A stretch of 64,000 bases of DNA from Luteococcus sp038433135 (GTDB lineage Bacteria; Actinomycetota; Actinomycetes; Propionibacteriales; Propionibacteriaceae), in assembly GCF_038433135.1 (NCBI RefSeq), contig NZ_JBCDMV010000014.1, positions 1 through 64,000 on the forward strand. The letters run 5' to 3'. Shown in pieces: positions 1-8,108 of the stretch (positions within the stretch are counted from its first letter, which is position 1; every line of letters begins with the position of its first letter). Under the pieces are notes generated by a model. It saw nothing but the letters and a program-made list of their open reading frames with translations, did not search any database and was not told the DNA's origin. Position numbers and translations under genes: made by a program.

Positions 1-78
1 GCGCATCACCCGGGTGACCGCCTCGATCTCTTCCTCGCCGACGATCGGCCTGGCCGGCGGGATGAATGCTTCAGTCAC
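1..78 (-). CDS. DegT/DnrJ/EryC1/StrS-type aminotransferase, N-terminal fragment
   Basis: Only the first 26 codons lie in the window; the gene runs off the left edge. It begins with GTG at 78 behind a good Shine-Dalgarno (GGAGGAAACC). The visible residues include PPARPIVGEEEIEAV, the usual N-terminal signature of PLP-dependent sugar aminotransferases of the DegT family, which aminate keto-sugar nucleotides made by 4,6-dehydratases. A tyrosine autokinase lies upstream on the same strand and a 4,6-dehydratase is nearby, which fits surface polysaccharide synthesis. The family call rests on a short stretch. Confidence 0.6.
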   Translation of the reverse strand, partial: MTEAFIPPARPIVGEEEIEAVTRVMR

Positions 79-139
79 TTGGTTTCCTCCGAATCAGTGC
101 TGGCGGACCCTTCGGCCACCAGGGTCATGGTTGGGCAGT

Positions 140-1702
140 TCAGCCGAGATTGGCATCCGCGCGCTGCGGAGTCTCGCCGGGTCCGACCGCCGGCGCCTCG
201 GGGGTGGCGGTAGTCAGCTCCGGCTGCTCGCTCTGACGGTAGCCATAGCGCTCCCCGTAGTAGTAATAGCCGCCCTTGCCCTTGGTGGGCACCCGGTTCA
301 TCACGATGCCCAGGACATTGGCTTCCACCGTCTCCAGGCTCTCCAGGGCGCGGGTGACGTTCTCCTTCTTGATCACGCCGGCGCCGACCACCACGATGGC
401 GCCATCGGTCAACCGGGACACCACTGCCGCATCGGTCACGGGGAGCAGCGGGGGAGCGTCGATGATGACGTAGTCGAAACGCTCGCGCAACCGGTTGAGC
501 AGCGTCTGCATGGTTTCGGAACCGAGCAGTTCGCTGGGGTTGGGCGGGATGGGCCCAGCACCCAACACGTGCAGGTTCTGGCCGAAGGGTTGCAGCACGT
601 CATCCAGCTCGGCCTCGCCGATCAACACGCTGGTCAGGCCAACGCCGCCCTCCAGCCCCATGTAGTTCAGCAGCTGGGGCCGGCGAAGGTCACCCTCGAC
701 GACGCAGACGGTGGAGCCGCCAGCCGCCAGGGTGAGTGCCAAGTTGGCGGCCGTGGTGGACTTGCCCTCACCCGGCAGCGAGGAAGTCAACACCATCACC
801 TTGGGGTGGTTGGCGATGTCGACGAACTGCAGGTTGGTGCGCAGGGTGCGGAAGGCCTCGGCCCGAGCACTCTGCGGATCGGACTGCACGATCAACGGCT
901 GCTTCGGGGCCCCGGAGTCGAAGGGGATGGCGCCGATGATGGTTTCGTCGGTCAGTTCCTTGACGTCCCGTTCGCTGGTGACCGACGTGTCCAGTCGATC
1001 CCGCAGCAGGGCGAGGCCCAGACCCAACATCAGGCCAGCAATGAGACCAAGGGCCAGATTGCGCAGGGGCTTCGGCGAAGCCGGCGCCTTGGCTGCTTCG
1101 GCAGGCTTGACGATCGTGGCCTTGACCGGGCTGGTCTGGCCAGCCTTCACCGACTGCAGCTCCTGCACCGTGGAGGTGAACTCCTCGGCCACCGCATTGG
1201 CCACTTGGGCGGCCTTGGCCGGATCGTGATCGGTGGCCGCAACATTGATCAGCACCGTGTCGGGCGGAGTGGTGGCGGTCAGAGAATTGGCCAGGGGAGC
1301 GCCCTTCTCCACCTTCAGTTGCTTGCGCACCGGATCGAGCACCTTGGGAGAGACGATCACCTGGGCGTAGGTCTTCATCTGCTTCTGGGTGAAGGTGCTG
1401 CCCTGCGCCAGATCCGTTGTGGAGTCGCCGCCGCCGGTGGAGACAAAGAGTTGCGCAGTGGATTGGTAGCTCTTGGGGGTCAGGATGGTGAGCAGGGCCG
1501 CAGCCAGCACCATCAGGCAGGTGGCGGCGGCAATGGCGCGCCAGCGCTTGCGGGCGATCCGAAGGTAGTCCTGCAGGTCCACGGGGGTGTCACTTTCTTC
1601 TACTGGGAGCGAATCGGCGGGCGTGCCGTGCTCCCACGATGTCGGGGGATTCTTTAATGGTAATGAGTTCTCAGCGTCCGTAGCCGGACTTGGGGGAGAC
1701 AT
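140..1702 (-). CDS. Polysaccharide co-polymerase / bacterial tyrosine autokinase (Wzz-BY-kinase fusion)
   Basis: A membrane protein predicted to regulate chain length and export of exopolysaccharide. The Wzz domain is bounded by two membrane segments (about residues 54-76 and 207-230, counted from the ATG). The C-terminal cytoplasmic kinase has Walker A (LPGEGKST, ~305), a Walker A' stretch ending GDLRRP, Walker B (VIIDAPP) and a tyrosine cluster (YYYYGERYGY, ~480) for autophosphorylation. The ATG at 1702 overlaps the end of the LCP gene by 32 nt. A GTG at 1582, giving VDLQDYLRIARKRW as N-terminus and 480 aa, looks more like family members and is a credible alternative start. The disputed N-terminal stretch contains two rare TTA codons in a low-GC patch. 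Confidence 0.85.
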   Translation of the reverse strand: MSPPSPATDAENSLPLKNPPTSWEHGTPADSLPVEESDTPVDLQDYLRIARKRWRAIAAATCLMVLAAALLTILTPKSYQSTAQLFVSTGGGDSTTDLAQGSTFTQKQMKTYAQVIVSPKVLDPVRKQLKVEKGAPLANSLTATTPPDTVLINVAATDHDPAKAAQVANAVAEEFTSTVQELQSVKAGQTSPVKATIVKPAEAAKAPASPKPLRNLALGLIAGLMLGLGLALLRDRLDTSVTSERDVKELTDETIIGAIPFDSGAPKQPLIVQSDPQSARAEAFRTLRTNLQFVDIANHPKVMVLTSSLPGEGKSTTAANLALTLAAGGSTVCVVEGDLRRPQLLNYMGLEGGVGLTSVLIGEAELDDVLQPFGQNLHVLGAGPIPPNPSELLGSETMQTLLNRLRERFDYVIIDAPPLLPVTDAAVVSRLTDGAIVVVGAGVIKKENVTRALESLETVEANVLGIVMNRVPTKGKGGYYYYGERYGYRQSEQPELTTATPEAPAVGPGETPQRADANLG

Positions 1703-2873
1703 TGTCCACGTACTTGTTCATCGTGTCGTTCTGCAAGTGCTCGGCAAGCACCTTCATCTGTGGCTCACTCGTGTTCACGATCGACATGCCGTGCGGGCCG
1801 GGTCCGGCCGATTCCCACGGGAAGCTCTGCATCTTGATGCCGCTCCCGCGCAGATTGCGCAGACTGAGGGCCAGCTTCTGCATCTCCCCGGTGGTGAACT
1901 TCTCGTCCACCACCATGTTGCTGGTGGCTGCTCCCAGGAACTTCGACAGCTCCGAGGGGCTGGTGAGCACCTGCTGCGAGAGACCCTTCATCAGCACGGC
2001 GCGGATGAACATCATCTGACGCTCGCCGCGGCCGAAGTCGCCGTTCGCCAGCTTGTAGCGCTCGCGTACCCAGGCCAGCCCCTCGGTGCCGTTGAAGGTT
2101 CTGGGGCCGTCCTCGGTATTGATGGTCACGCCGCCAATGGCGTCGGTCATCTTGACGAAACCGTTGAAATCCACCTTGGCGACGTGGTCGATCGGGACGC
2201 CCGCCAAGGGCTGCAGGGTCTGCACCAGCAGCGGGGTGCCGCCAAAGGCGTAGGCCGCATTGATCTTGTTCTTGCCCTGGCCGGGGATGGAGACGTACAG
2301 GTCTCGCGGAATGTGGATCAGATCCACCCGCTTCCGGTCTCCGGAGACGTGAGCCAGGATCATCACGTCGGAACGGCCACGGTCTTCGCCACGCGAGTCG
2401 CTGCCCACCACCAGGAAGTTCAGCGAATTGCCAGCCTTGGGCGATCGCTTGGGCTGACCGAAGTCATTTGACTTGACCCCCCTCAAGAGCACACCCTGCT
2501 GGCCCTCGGTCATCTTGGGCAGTGCCGTGCCCTCCAGCACCAGCAGCGGGCGTTCCTTCTCGTCCGCCACTCGTCCTTCGGCGTCGACGTGCATTCGCGA
2601 GGCATCGATCAACTGGTCCTGATCATCGGAGAGGGTCTTCTTGTCTGGCCCCACCAGGTTGCCTTCGGCGTCTTGCGGCACCACCAGGTTCTGCACCTGA
2701 TCGGTGGGCAATAGCGCTTGGTGCTGCACATTCTTGTCAACCGTGCGCCGCAGGTGCCAGACGTAGCCGCCGACGGCCAAGCCGGACAACAGCAGCAGGC
2801 CGACCATCAGGCCAACGGCCAGCTTCAGACCCCGTCGGCGCGGGGCGGGGGATGTGGGGGCAGCGTCCGACAT
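1671..2873 (-). CDS. LytR-CpsA-Psr (LCP) family transferase
   Basis: Predicted membrane-anchored enzyme that moves undecaprenyl-linked glycopolymers onto peptidoglycan outside the cell. One N-terminal membrane helix (about residues 15-38) follows a basic stretch. The LCP core has the SDSRGEDRGRSDVMI block and IPRDLYVSIPG, holding the conserved Asp/Arg residues that bind the pyrophosphate lipid. The start at 2873 (MSDAAP) is preferred over in-frame starts further upstream because it places the basic stretch and helix normally. It is 400 aa and shares a strand and likely a transcript with the tyrosine kinase, so it probably attaches the polymer made by this locus. Confidence 0.88.
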   Translation of the reverse strand: MSDAAPTSPAPRRRGLKLAVGLMVGLLLLSGLAVGGYVWHLRRTVDKNVQHQALLPTDQVQNLVVPQDAEGNLVGPDKKTLSDDQDQLIDASRMHVDAEGRVADEKERPLLVLEGTALPKMTEGQQGVLLRGVKSNDFGQPKRSPKAGNSLNFLVVGSDSRGEDRGRSDVMILAHVSGDRKRVDLIHIPRDLYVSIPGQGKNKINAAYAFGGTPLLVQTLQPLAGVPIDHVAKVDFNGFVKMTDAIGGVTINTEDGPRTFNGTEGLAWVRERYKLANGDFGRGERQMMFIRAVLMKGLSQQVLTSPSELSKFLGAATSNMVVDEKFTTGEMQKLALSLRNLRGSGIKMQSFPWESAGPGPHGMSIVNTSEPQMKVLAEHLQNDTMNKYVDNVSPKSGYGR

Positions 2874-3182
2874 GATGCCTACCATAGGCCACGTCAGCAG
2901 AGATTCCTGACGTGGTTCGCCGAATGGTTGCATGCCTGCTGGTCACCCGAGCCGAGCCGGCTCCCTGCACGGCCCGCATGTTTGATGCCTGCGTCTATGC
3001 CAAACGTCTTTGCTGGTTACTGCTGCTTTGCTGGTTACAATGAGCCAGACCGAGTGCCCTATCGGGGGGTGGGGCACGGGGGATGTGACTGGCTTTGTAG
3101 CTCGGGGGCTTCGGCTGGGTGCACTCGTACGGCCGCGTTGGCCGTGCGTCCCCAGCCCAGCAGGACGCGAAAGGACCCCTTG
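2874..3182. promoter_or_regulatory. Divergent intergenic region with 13-bp tandem direct repeat
   Basis: About 310 bp between the LCP gene (minus) and the dehydratase (plus). It holds two copies of CTTTGCTGGTTAC at 3008-3020 and 3026-3038, an 18-bp period. The second copy runs into TACAAT (3036-3041), a plausible -10 box for the dehydratase. The rest shows no gene. The repeats could bind a regulator of both transcription units; this is inference. Confidence 0.35.
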
Positions 3183-5069
3183 ATGCTGCCCACCAACCCC
3201 GCAACCCGAGCCAAGATTGTCCGCGGTTCCATCGCCGCATGGGACTCGTTTGCCTGGTTCGTGGCCATCTTTGCCTATCTAGGTGCCAGGTATGACTTCG
3301 CGGTGAGCGGCCTGCAGTGGCGGCTGGCCTTCACCTACGGTTGCGTCGCCGCCGCAATGCAGCTCTGCTTGGGTTGGTCCACCAAGCTGTACCGGGGTCG
3401 CTACCGGATTGGCAGCTTTGAGGGCACCTTCATGTTGGGCACCATTGTCTTCGGGATCGGTGTGCTGCTCGGCACCTACTACAGCCTTTTCACTGACTTC
3501 TCCCGGGGGGTGGTGGTCACGGCGCCGATGGGTGCCCTGATCATCATGGCCTGGGGGCACTTCGTCGCTCGTGCCGTGTTGGAGCGCAACGCGGCTCCGC
3601 GTACGGTCGAGGCGCCGGCCGAGCCGGTGCTGATCTACGGTGCCGGCAATGCCGGCATGCAGCTGGGGCGGCTGATCCACAATGACCCGGACTCCCAGTA
3701 CGAGGTTCGCGGCTTCCTGGACGACGCACCCGAGAAGCGGCACCTGCACCTACTGGGCACCAGCGTACGCGGCACCGGTGAAGACATGGTGCGCGTCGCC
3801 GACGAGCAGGGCGTGCAGACCGTCATCATCGCCATGGGCAGCGCCAGCAGTGCCAAGCTGACCGAACTGAACAAGGTGGCCGAGGCCAATGCCCTCAAGC
3901 TCCTGGTGCTCCCCACCCTGGACAAGATGGTGGGTGGGCAGGTGAATCTGGCCCAGCTGCACGAGATCAACGTCGTCGACTTGTTGGGACGCAACCAGAT
4001 CAAGACCGATCTGGGGTCCATCGCGGGTTACCTGCAGGGCAAAACGGTGCTGGTCACCGGCGCCGGCGGCTCGATCGGCAGCGAGATTGCCCGTCAGGTG
4101 TACAAGTTCGGGCCCAAGGAACTGGTGATGCTTGACCGGGACGAGTCCGGCCTGCACAGCACCCAGCTGAGCATCTTCAACCAGGGCCTGCTGAACACCC
4201 GCAACATGGCACTGTGCGACATTCGCGACGCCGCCGCGCTGGATCTGGTCTTTGCGGAGCACCGCCCCGACGTCGTCTTCCACGCCGCCGCGCTGAAGCA
4301 CCTGCCGATGCTGGAGATGTACCCGCACGAGGGGTGGAAGACCAACACACTGGGCACCCTCAACGTGCTGCAGATGGCGGAGAAGTACGGCGCCGAGCGC
4401 GTGATCAACATCTCCACCGACAAGGCCGCCGACGCGACCTCGGTGCTGGGAAAGACCAAGCGCATTGCGGAGGAGCTGACCGCCCACTACGGCCAGAAGA
4501 CCGGCCGCAGCTACCTCAGCGTCCGCTTCGGCAATGTGCTGGGCTCGCGGGGCTCCATGCTGGAGACCTTCACCCGGCAGATCGCCCAGGGCGGGCCGCT
4601 CACCGTCACCCACCCGGACATCACCCGCTACTTCATGACCATCCCCGAAGCCTGCGAGCTGGTGATCCAGGCCGGCGCCATCGGCAAGCCGTCCGAGGTG
4701 CTGGTGCTGGACATGGGGGAGCCGGTGAAGATCCTGGACGTCGCCAAGAACCTCATTGCCCGCTCCGGCAAGCCGATCGACATCGTCTTCACCGGCCTGC
4801 GTCCCAACGAGAAGATGGACGAGGTGTTGTTCAGCGGCGACGAGGCCGCCACCCGCACCGCCCACGACCTGATCAACAGCGTCATCGTGCCGCCGCTGGA
4901 CCCCAAGGAACTGCTCAATGTTGACGGAGCAGACCCGGAGTCGATGGCGACGCTGACCCACCAGCGTGGCATTCAGCTGGACAATGGACGCCCGGCCCTC
5001 GTCGTGGTGGATGCCAGCGAAAGTGAAGACACCCAGCCCATCTCGCTGCCACAGGCGATGCAGGGCTGA
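3183..5069 (+). CDS. Nucleotide-sugar 4,6-dehydratase, PglF/WbpM/CapD type
   Basis: 628 aa. Four N-terminal membrane helices lie within residues ~20-130, then a CoA-binding-like Rossmann domain (GAGNAG, ~152), then an extended SDR catalytic domain with TGAGGSIGS (~291) and the long-form signature STDKAADATSVLGKTK (~410). Family members convert UDP-GlcNAc or a relative to a 4-keto-6-deoxy sugar, the substrate for a DegT aminotransferase such as the one at the left edge. The ATG at 3183 starts just before a basic stretch and the first helix. Substrate is not determined by the sequence. Confidence 0.88.
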   Translation: MLPTNPATRAKIVRGSIAAWDSFAWFVAIFAYLGARYDFAVSGLQWRLAFTYGCVAAAMQLCLGWSTKLYRGRYRIGSFEGTFMLGTIVFGIGVLLGTYYSLFTDFSRGVVVTAPMGALIIMAWGHFVARAVLERNAAPRTVEAPAEPVLIYGAGNAGMQLGRLIHNDPDSQYEVRGFLDDAPEKRHLHLLGTSVRGTGEDMVRVADEQGVQTVIIAMGSASSAKLTELNKVAEANALKLLVLPTLDKMVGGQVNLAQLHEINVVDLLGRNQIKTDLGSIAGYLQGKTVLVTGAGGSIGSEIARQVYKFGPKELVMLDRDESGLHSTQLSIFNQGLLNTRNMALCDIRDAAALDLVFAEHRPDVVFHAAALKHLPMLEMYPHEGWKTNTLGTLNVLQMAEKYGAERVINISTDKAADATSVLGKTKRIAEELTAHYGQKTGRSYLSVRFGNVLGSRGSMLETFTRQIAQGGPLTVTHPDITRYFMTIPEACELVIQAGAIGKPSEVLVLDMGEPVKILDVAKNLIARSGKPIDIVFTGLRPNEKMDEVLFSGDEAATRTAHDLINSVIVPPLDPKELLNVDGADPESMATLTHQRGIQLDNGRPALVVVDASESEDTQPISLPQAMQG

Positions 5070-5095
5070 CCGCCACCCCGCCTGATGTGGGGAGG

Positions 5096-5485
5096 TCAGA
5101 ACCGGGGGATCAAGACCTCACACAGATGCTCGGACGCGCGGGCCAACCGGGCGTCGCGGGTCACCAATGGGCACTTCAGGAGCCTGGCCAGGGCCACGTA
5201 GGCCGCGTCGTAGGCGGTGATACTTCCTCGCAGTGCCCAGATCTGCTGGAGTAACGGGGCTGCCGGAACCAGGCGAACTGGCAGGGTAACCAGATGCTCG
5301 GTGAGCTCGGCTGCGGCAGCTGAGGTGAGCTTCCCCGCCAGCTCCTGCCGTCGCAACACGTTGAGGACCTCGAAGGGCATCAGCTCGACGCTGTGCAGGT
5401 CGTCGTTGCCCCGGAGTGCGCGGATCACTGCAGGGTCGCCTGCCAGCAGCTGCACCACCGCCGAGGCATCCACGACGAGCGTCAT
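5096..5485 (-). CDS. vapC: PIN-domain ribonuclease toxin, VapC family
   Basis: 129 aa. PIN-domain acidic residues are visible: Asp in VVDASAVV at the N-terminus, Glu in the ELMPFEVL region, and a late Asp pair in ITAYDAAYVALA followed by LVTRDARL. VapC toxins are Mg-dependent endoribonucleases cutting tRNA or rRNA. Its start overlaps the antitoxin stop by 4 nt (ATGA), the usual operon arrangement. It converges with the dehydratase gene. All key residues appear intact. Confidence 0.88.
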   Translation of the reverse strand: MTLVVDASAVVQLLAGDPAVIRALRGNDDLHSVELMPFEVLNVLRRQELAGKLTSAAAAELTEHLVTLPVRLVPAAPLLQQIWALRGSITAYDAAYVALARLLKCPLVTRDARLARASEHLCEVLIPRF

Positions 5486-5715
5486 TGCCGGTCCCGGGCA
5501 AGATCCTCGGAGATGTCCGCATCGTCCAGACGCAGTCCGAGACGCTCGCGTCGCTCTGCAGCCCGCTCAAGCACGACGTCGAGGGTCGGCCGATGACACA
5601 GCTCAATCAGGGTGCCACGGACGTACTCCTGCAGGGAGCGACCGTCACGGGCCGCGCGAGCCTTGAGCTCGGTCATCGTCTCATCGGGCATGTTCCGGAT
5701 GGTCATCGTCGTCAT
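5482..5715 (-). CDS. vapB: VapB-type ribbon-helix-helix antitoxin
   Basis: 77 aa. The N-terminus MTIRNMPDETM followed by LKARAARDGRSLQEYVR is the ribbon-helix-helix DNA-binding fold of FitA/VapB antitoxins; the acidic C-terminus should block the PIN active site. The ATG at 5715 is preceded by TAAAAT with 6 nt between (complement of 5722-5727), implying a leaderless transcript. A palindrome ATGCATGCAT (5714-5723) overlaps the start and -10 box and could be the autoregulatory operator. Confidence 0.85.
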   Translation of the reverse strand: MTTMTIRNMPDETMTELKARAARDGRSLQEYVRGTLIELCHRPTLDVVLERAAERRERLGLRLDDADISEDLARDRQ

Positions 5716-5806
5716 GCATGCATTTTACCTGCACTCATCGTTAGGAGGTGGATGGGCGGGCGTCGCGTTGGGTGACATGGGTGTCGACCAACTAGGCTTG
5801 TGCGAC

Positions 5807-6880
5807 GTGGCACTTACCATCGGAATCGTCGGTCTCCCCAATGCGGGCAAGTCAACGCTGTTCAACGCGCTGACCCGTAACAACGTGCTCGCAGCGAACT
5901 ACCCGTTCGCCACGATCGAGCCCAATGTGGGTGTGGTGGGGGTGCCCGAGCCGCGACTGGCGGAGCTCGCCAAGATCTACGACTCCAAGGCGCTGCTGCC
6001 GGCCACCGTAAGCTTCGTCGACATTGCGGGCATCGTGAAGGGCGCCTCGCAGGGCGAGGGGATGGGCAATGCCTTCCTCTCCAACATTCGCGAGGCCGAC
6101 GCCATCTGCCAGGTGACCCGCGTCTTCGTCGACGAGGACGTCACCCACGTGGACGGCAAGGTTGACCCCGGCAATGACATCGACACCGTCACCACCGAGT
6201 TGATCCTGGCCGATCTGCAGACCCTGGAGAAGGCCCTGCCGCGCGTCGAGAAGGAGGCGCGGATCAAGAAGGAGACCAAGCCCAAGCTCGACGCCATGGC
6301 CAAGGCCGTCGAGGTGCTCAACTCCGGCACCACCATCTTCAAGTCGGGCATGGACACCGAGCTGCTGCGCGACCTGTGGCTGCTCACCGCCAAGCCCTTC
6401 ATCTACGTCTTCAACTGTGACCAGGACGAGCTGGCCAATGAAGAGCTCAAGGAGCGGATGCGCGCGGTGGTGGCGCCGGCCGAGGCGATCTTCCTGGACG
6501 CCAAGTTCGAGAGCGAACTGGTGGAGATGGACGAGGACGAGGCCCGGGAATTCCTGGAGGAAGCCGGCGTCGACGAACCCGGCCTGGACGTGCTGGCCCG
6601 CGTTGGTTACGACACCTTGGGGCTGCAGAGCTACCTCACCGCTGGGCCCAAGGAGGCCCGCGCCTGGACCATTCGCAAGGGCGCCACGGCCCCCGAGGCC
6701 GCCGGCGTGATCCACACCGACTTCCAGAAGGGTTTCATCAAGGCCGAGGTGATCAGCTTCGACGACCTGGTTTCCCTGGGGTCTGTGAAGGCGGCCCGCG
6801 AGGCCGGCAAGGCGCGCCTGGAGGGCAAGGACTACGTCATGCAGGACGGCGACGTGGTGGAGTTCCGCTTCAATGTCTAG
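5807..6880 (+). CDS. ychF: Ribosome-associated GTPase/ATPase YchF (OLA1 family)
   Basis: 357 aa, the usual length. The P-loop GIVGLPNAGKST is at residues 6-17, DIAG is the G3 box, and NCDQDE occupies the G4 position, where the family has lost the strict GTP signature and can use ATP. The C-terminal TGS domain ends with YVMQDGDVVEFRFNV. GTG at 5807 is chosen because it gives the standard MALTIGIVG start; upstream codons have no homology. TAGGCT lies 8 nt upstream. The last eight codons are the source of a 24-bp sequence repeated twice downstream. Confidence 0.95.
   Translation: MALTIGIVGLPNAGKSTLFNALTRNNVLAANYPFATIEPNVGVVGVPEPRLAELAKIYDSKALLPATVSFVDIAGIVKGASQGEGMGNAFLSNIREADAICQVTRVFVDEDVTHVDGKVDPGNDIDTVTTELILADLQTLEKALPRVEKEARIKKETKPKLDAMAKAVEVLNSGTTIFKSGMDTELLRDLWLLTAKPFIYVFNCDQDELANEELKERMRAVVAPAEAIFLDAKFESELVEMDEDEAREFLEEAGVDEPGLDVLARVGYDTLGLQSYLTAGPKEARAWTIRKGATAPEAAGVIHTDFQKGFIKAEVISFDDLVSLGSVKAAREAGKARLEGKDYVMQDGDVVEFRFNV
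6857..6880 (+). repeat. ychF 3'-end repeat, copy 1 (original)
   Basis: The last 24 nt of ychF including its stop. It shares the invariant core GTGGAGTTCCG and a conserved tail with copies at 7509-7532 and 8707-8730. It marks the left boundary of the RelBE segment. Confidence 0.7.
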
Positions 6881-6889
6881 CGAATTGGT

Positions 6890-7174
6890 TCAGTTGTCGT
6901 AGACCTTGTCGCGCCGACCGATGGAGAAGACCTCGATGGTGACGACGTCGTCGTGGATGAGGGCGAGGATGCGGTAGGAGCCCACGCGGTAGCGCCATTC
7001 GCCTGAGCGGTTTGCGGTCAGGCCTTTGCCGAAGGCGCGGGGATCGACACATCCGTCGAGGTTGTTCTTGATCCAGGTGGCGAGGATCTTGGCGTCGAAC
7101 CGGTCCATCTTCTTGAGCTGTTTGCGTGCTCGCGCGGTCAGCTCGACGCGGAACGGGCTGGTTGGTGCGGTCAT
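6890..7174 (-). CDS. RelE/ParE-superfamily toxin
   Basis: 94 aa. Motifs ELTARARKQLKKMDR, GEWRYRVGSYRILALI and FSIGRRDKVYDN are characteristic of RelE-type mRNA interferases, including the RxG-YR core and the terminal GRRxxVY. Its ATG shares one base with the antitoxin stop (TGATG). The gene converges on ychF and stops 10 nt past it. It lies between ychF-end repeat copies 1 and 2. Confidence 0.85.
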   Translation of the reverse strand: MTAPTSPFRVELTARARKQLKKMDRFDAKILATWIKNNLDGCVDPRAFGKGLTANRSGEWRYRVGSYRILALIHDDVVTIEVFSIGRRDKVYDN

Positions 7175-7386
7175 CAGTCGAGTTCTGCGAGGACTTCGTC
7201 GATGCTGAAGCGCTCGCCGGTGTCCTGTGCGATCGCCTGGCGCAGCTCCTGGAGATCGTAGGAATCCTCGATCTTCTCCAGGATGGCGGTGCGTGCGAAG
7301 TCGGAGATGGTGACGCCCTCGAACTGGGCGAACTTGCGGACGAGCTCGGCGTCCTGCTCGTTCATGCGCACGGTCATGGTGCTCAT
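7174..7386 (-). CDS. RelB-like antitoxin
   Basis: 70 aa. MSTMTVRMNEQDAELVRKF plus a following TISDFARTAILEKIED segment form a ribbon-helix-helix domain; the acidic C-terminus is the likely toxin-binding part. The start at 7386 is fixed by a strong Shine-Dalgarno (AGGAGGAACTATG). Translationally coupled to the toxin. A perfect 9-bp-arm palindrome sits 18 bp upstream of the start. Confidence 0.82.
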   Translation of the reverse strand: MSTMTVRMNEQDAELVRKFAQFEGVTISDFARTAILEKIEDSYDLQELRQAIAQDTGERFSIDEVLAELD

Positions 7387-7403
7387 AGTTCCTCCTGACG
7401 GTT

Positions 7404-7422
7404 CTGAATACAGTGTATTCAG
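7404..7422. promoter_or_regulatory. Palindromic operator upstream of the RelB-like antitoxin
   Basis: CTGAATACAGTGTATTCAG: perfect 9-bp arms around one central base, AT-rich in a GC-rich region, 18 bp before the antitoxin start. Position and symmetry suit autorepression by the antitoxin dimer; the arms also contain -10-like TATTCA/TACAGT sequences. Confidence 0.6.
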
Positions 7423-7470
7423 GATTCTGGGGCGAGGCAAGGTGTGGCACCACTGTGAGGAGTGGCCTGC

Positions 7471-7866
7471 TCAAGCCCGGCGCATGATGCTGCATCTATC
7501 AGAACGCAGTGGAGTTCCGGTCCAATGTGAAGCTCTCATCGTGCTTGCCAGGTAGGCCGTGAGCAGGGCCGCCGGTCCCGCTGGCAGAGCTTGGCCCCGA
7601 CTTCGCTCGCGCAGCCCGATGGCGGCATCCCCGGCTTGGCTCGCGACGGTGATCCACAAGAGTGTGCTGTCCGGTCGGTCCTGTGGGCGCTGAAGTGCGA
7701 GTGCGATGCCGAGCGGGACGGCGCGAGCGGCATACATGAGTGCGTAGTGCTGGTCACGCCCCTGACGAGATGGGTGGAGCCATGCCGGTCGGGCGATGGC
7801 GATGCCGGCGGTCGCCGCGGACGCGATCCCGAGCGCAGTGTTGAGCACTCGAGTCCGGTCCATCAT
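7471..7866 (-). CDS. Small membrane protein, DUF4267-like, with atypical tail
   Basis: 131 aa. Hydrophobic stretches near residues 8-25, 40-60 and 95-112 suggest three or four membrane helices. The resemblance to DUF4267-type proteins is weak and no function is assigned. The start overlaps the previous gene's stop (ATGA). About the last 20 residues, after AYLAST, are encoded across the complement of ychF-end repeat copy 2 (7509-7532), so the natural C-terminus was probably replaced when a cassette boundary formed. Confidence 0.55.
   Translation of the reverse strand: MMDRTRVLNTALGIASAATAGIAIARPAWLHPSRQGRDQHYALMYAARAVPLGIALALQRPQDRPDSTLLWITVASQAGDAAIGLRERSRGQALPAGPAALLTAYLASTMRASHWTGTPLRSDRCSIMRRA
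7509..7532 (+). repeat. ychF 3'-end repeat, copy 2
   Basis: Matches the end of ychF at 20 of 24 positions, including the 11-nt core GTGGAGTTCCG, but the stop codon reads AAG here. It sits between the RelBE and MarR segments, inside the C-terminal codons of the opposite-strand membrane protein gene. Confidence 0.65.
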
Positions 7867-8108
7867 CGGTCCCGCCCTTTCCGTCGGAGCAATCGTGCGA
7901 GAGCGGCAGATCCGGTCGCGCCAGCGAGGACGGTGAGAGCTCCCGTGATCGTCCACGTTATGTTTGGGTCGCGCACCGGCGTGCACTCTCCGACGCATGC
8001 GATGGGGTCGATGGTGACCAGCCCCAGTCCTTGCGCGGTCCACAGGCATCCGAGCAGGGTGAGCGCGGCGCACATTGTCAGAGCCGCGATGATGATGACG
8101 CGTTTCAT
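7863..8108 (-). CDS. Small two-helix membrane protein of unknown function
   Basis: 81 aa. An N-terminal hydrophobic segment (residues 3-24), a short outer loop with three acidic or cysteine positions (ACVGECTPVRD), a second helix (~52-72) and a basic tail RLLRRKGRDR. The loop cysteines could form a disulfide. It lies between and overlaps a MarR regulator gene and another membrane protein gene by 4 nt each, so all three are one operon. No family recognised. Confidence 0.6.
   Translation of the reverse strand: MKRVIIIAALTMCAALTLLGCLWTAQGLGLVTIDPIACVGECTPVRDPNITWTITGALTVLAGATGSAALARLLRRKGRDR

Noticed and set aside
14..1657. 547-codon open frame opposite the tyrosine kinase
   Set aside because: Product is Gly/His/Gln-rich nonsense; the minus-strand gene has catalytic motifs.
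1640..1670. TGTCGG-N8-AATGGT as a damage promoter
   Set aside because: It faces away from any gene start and the -10 lacks the TA of TANNNT.
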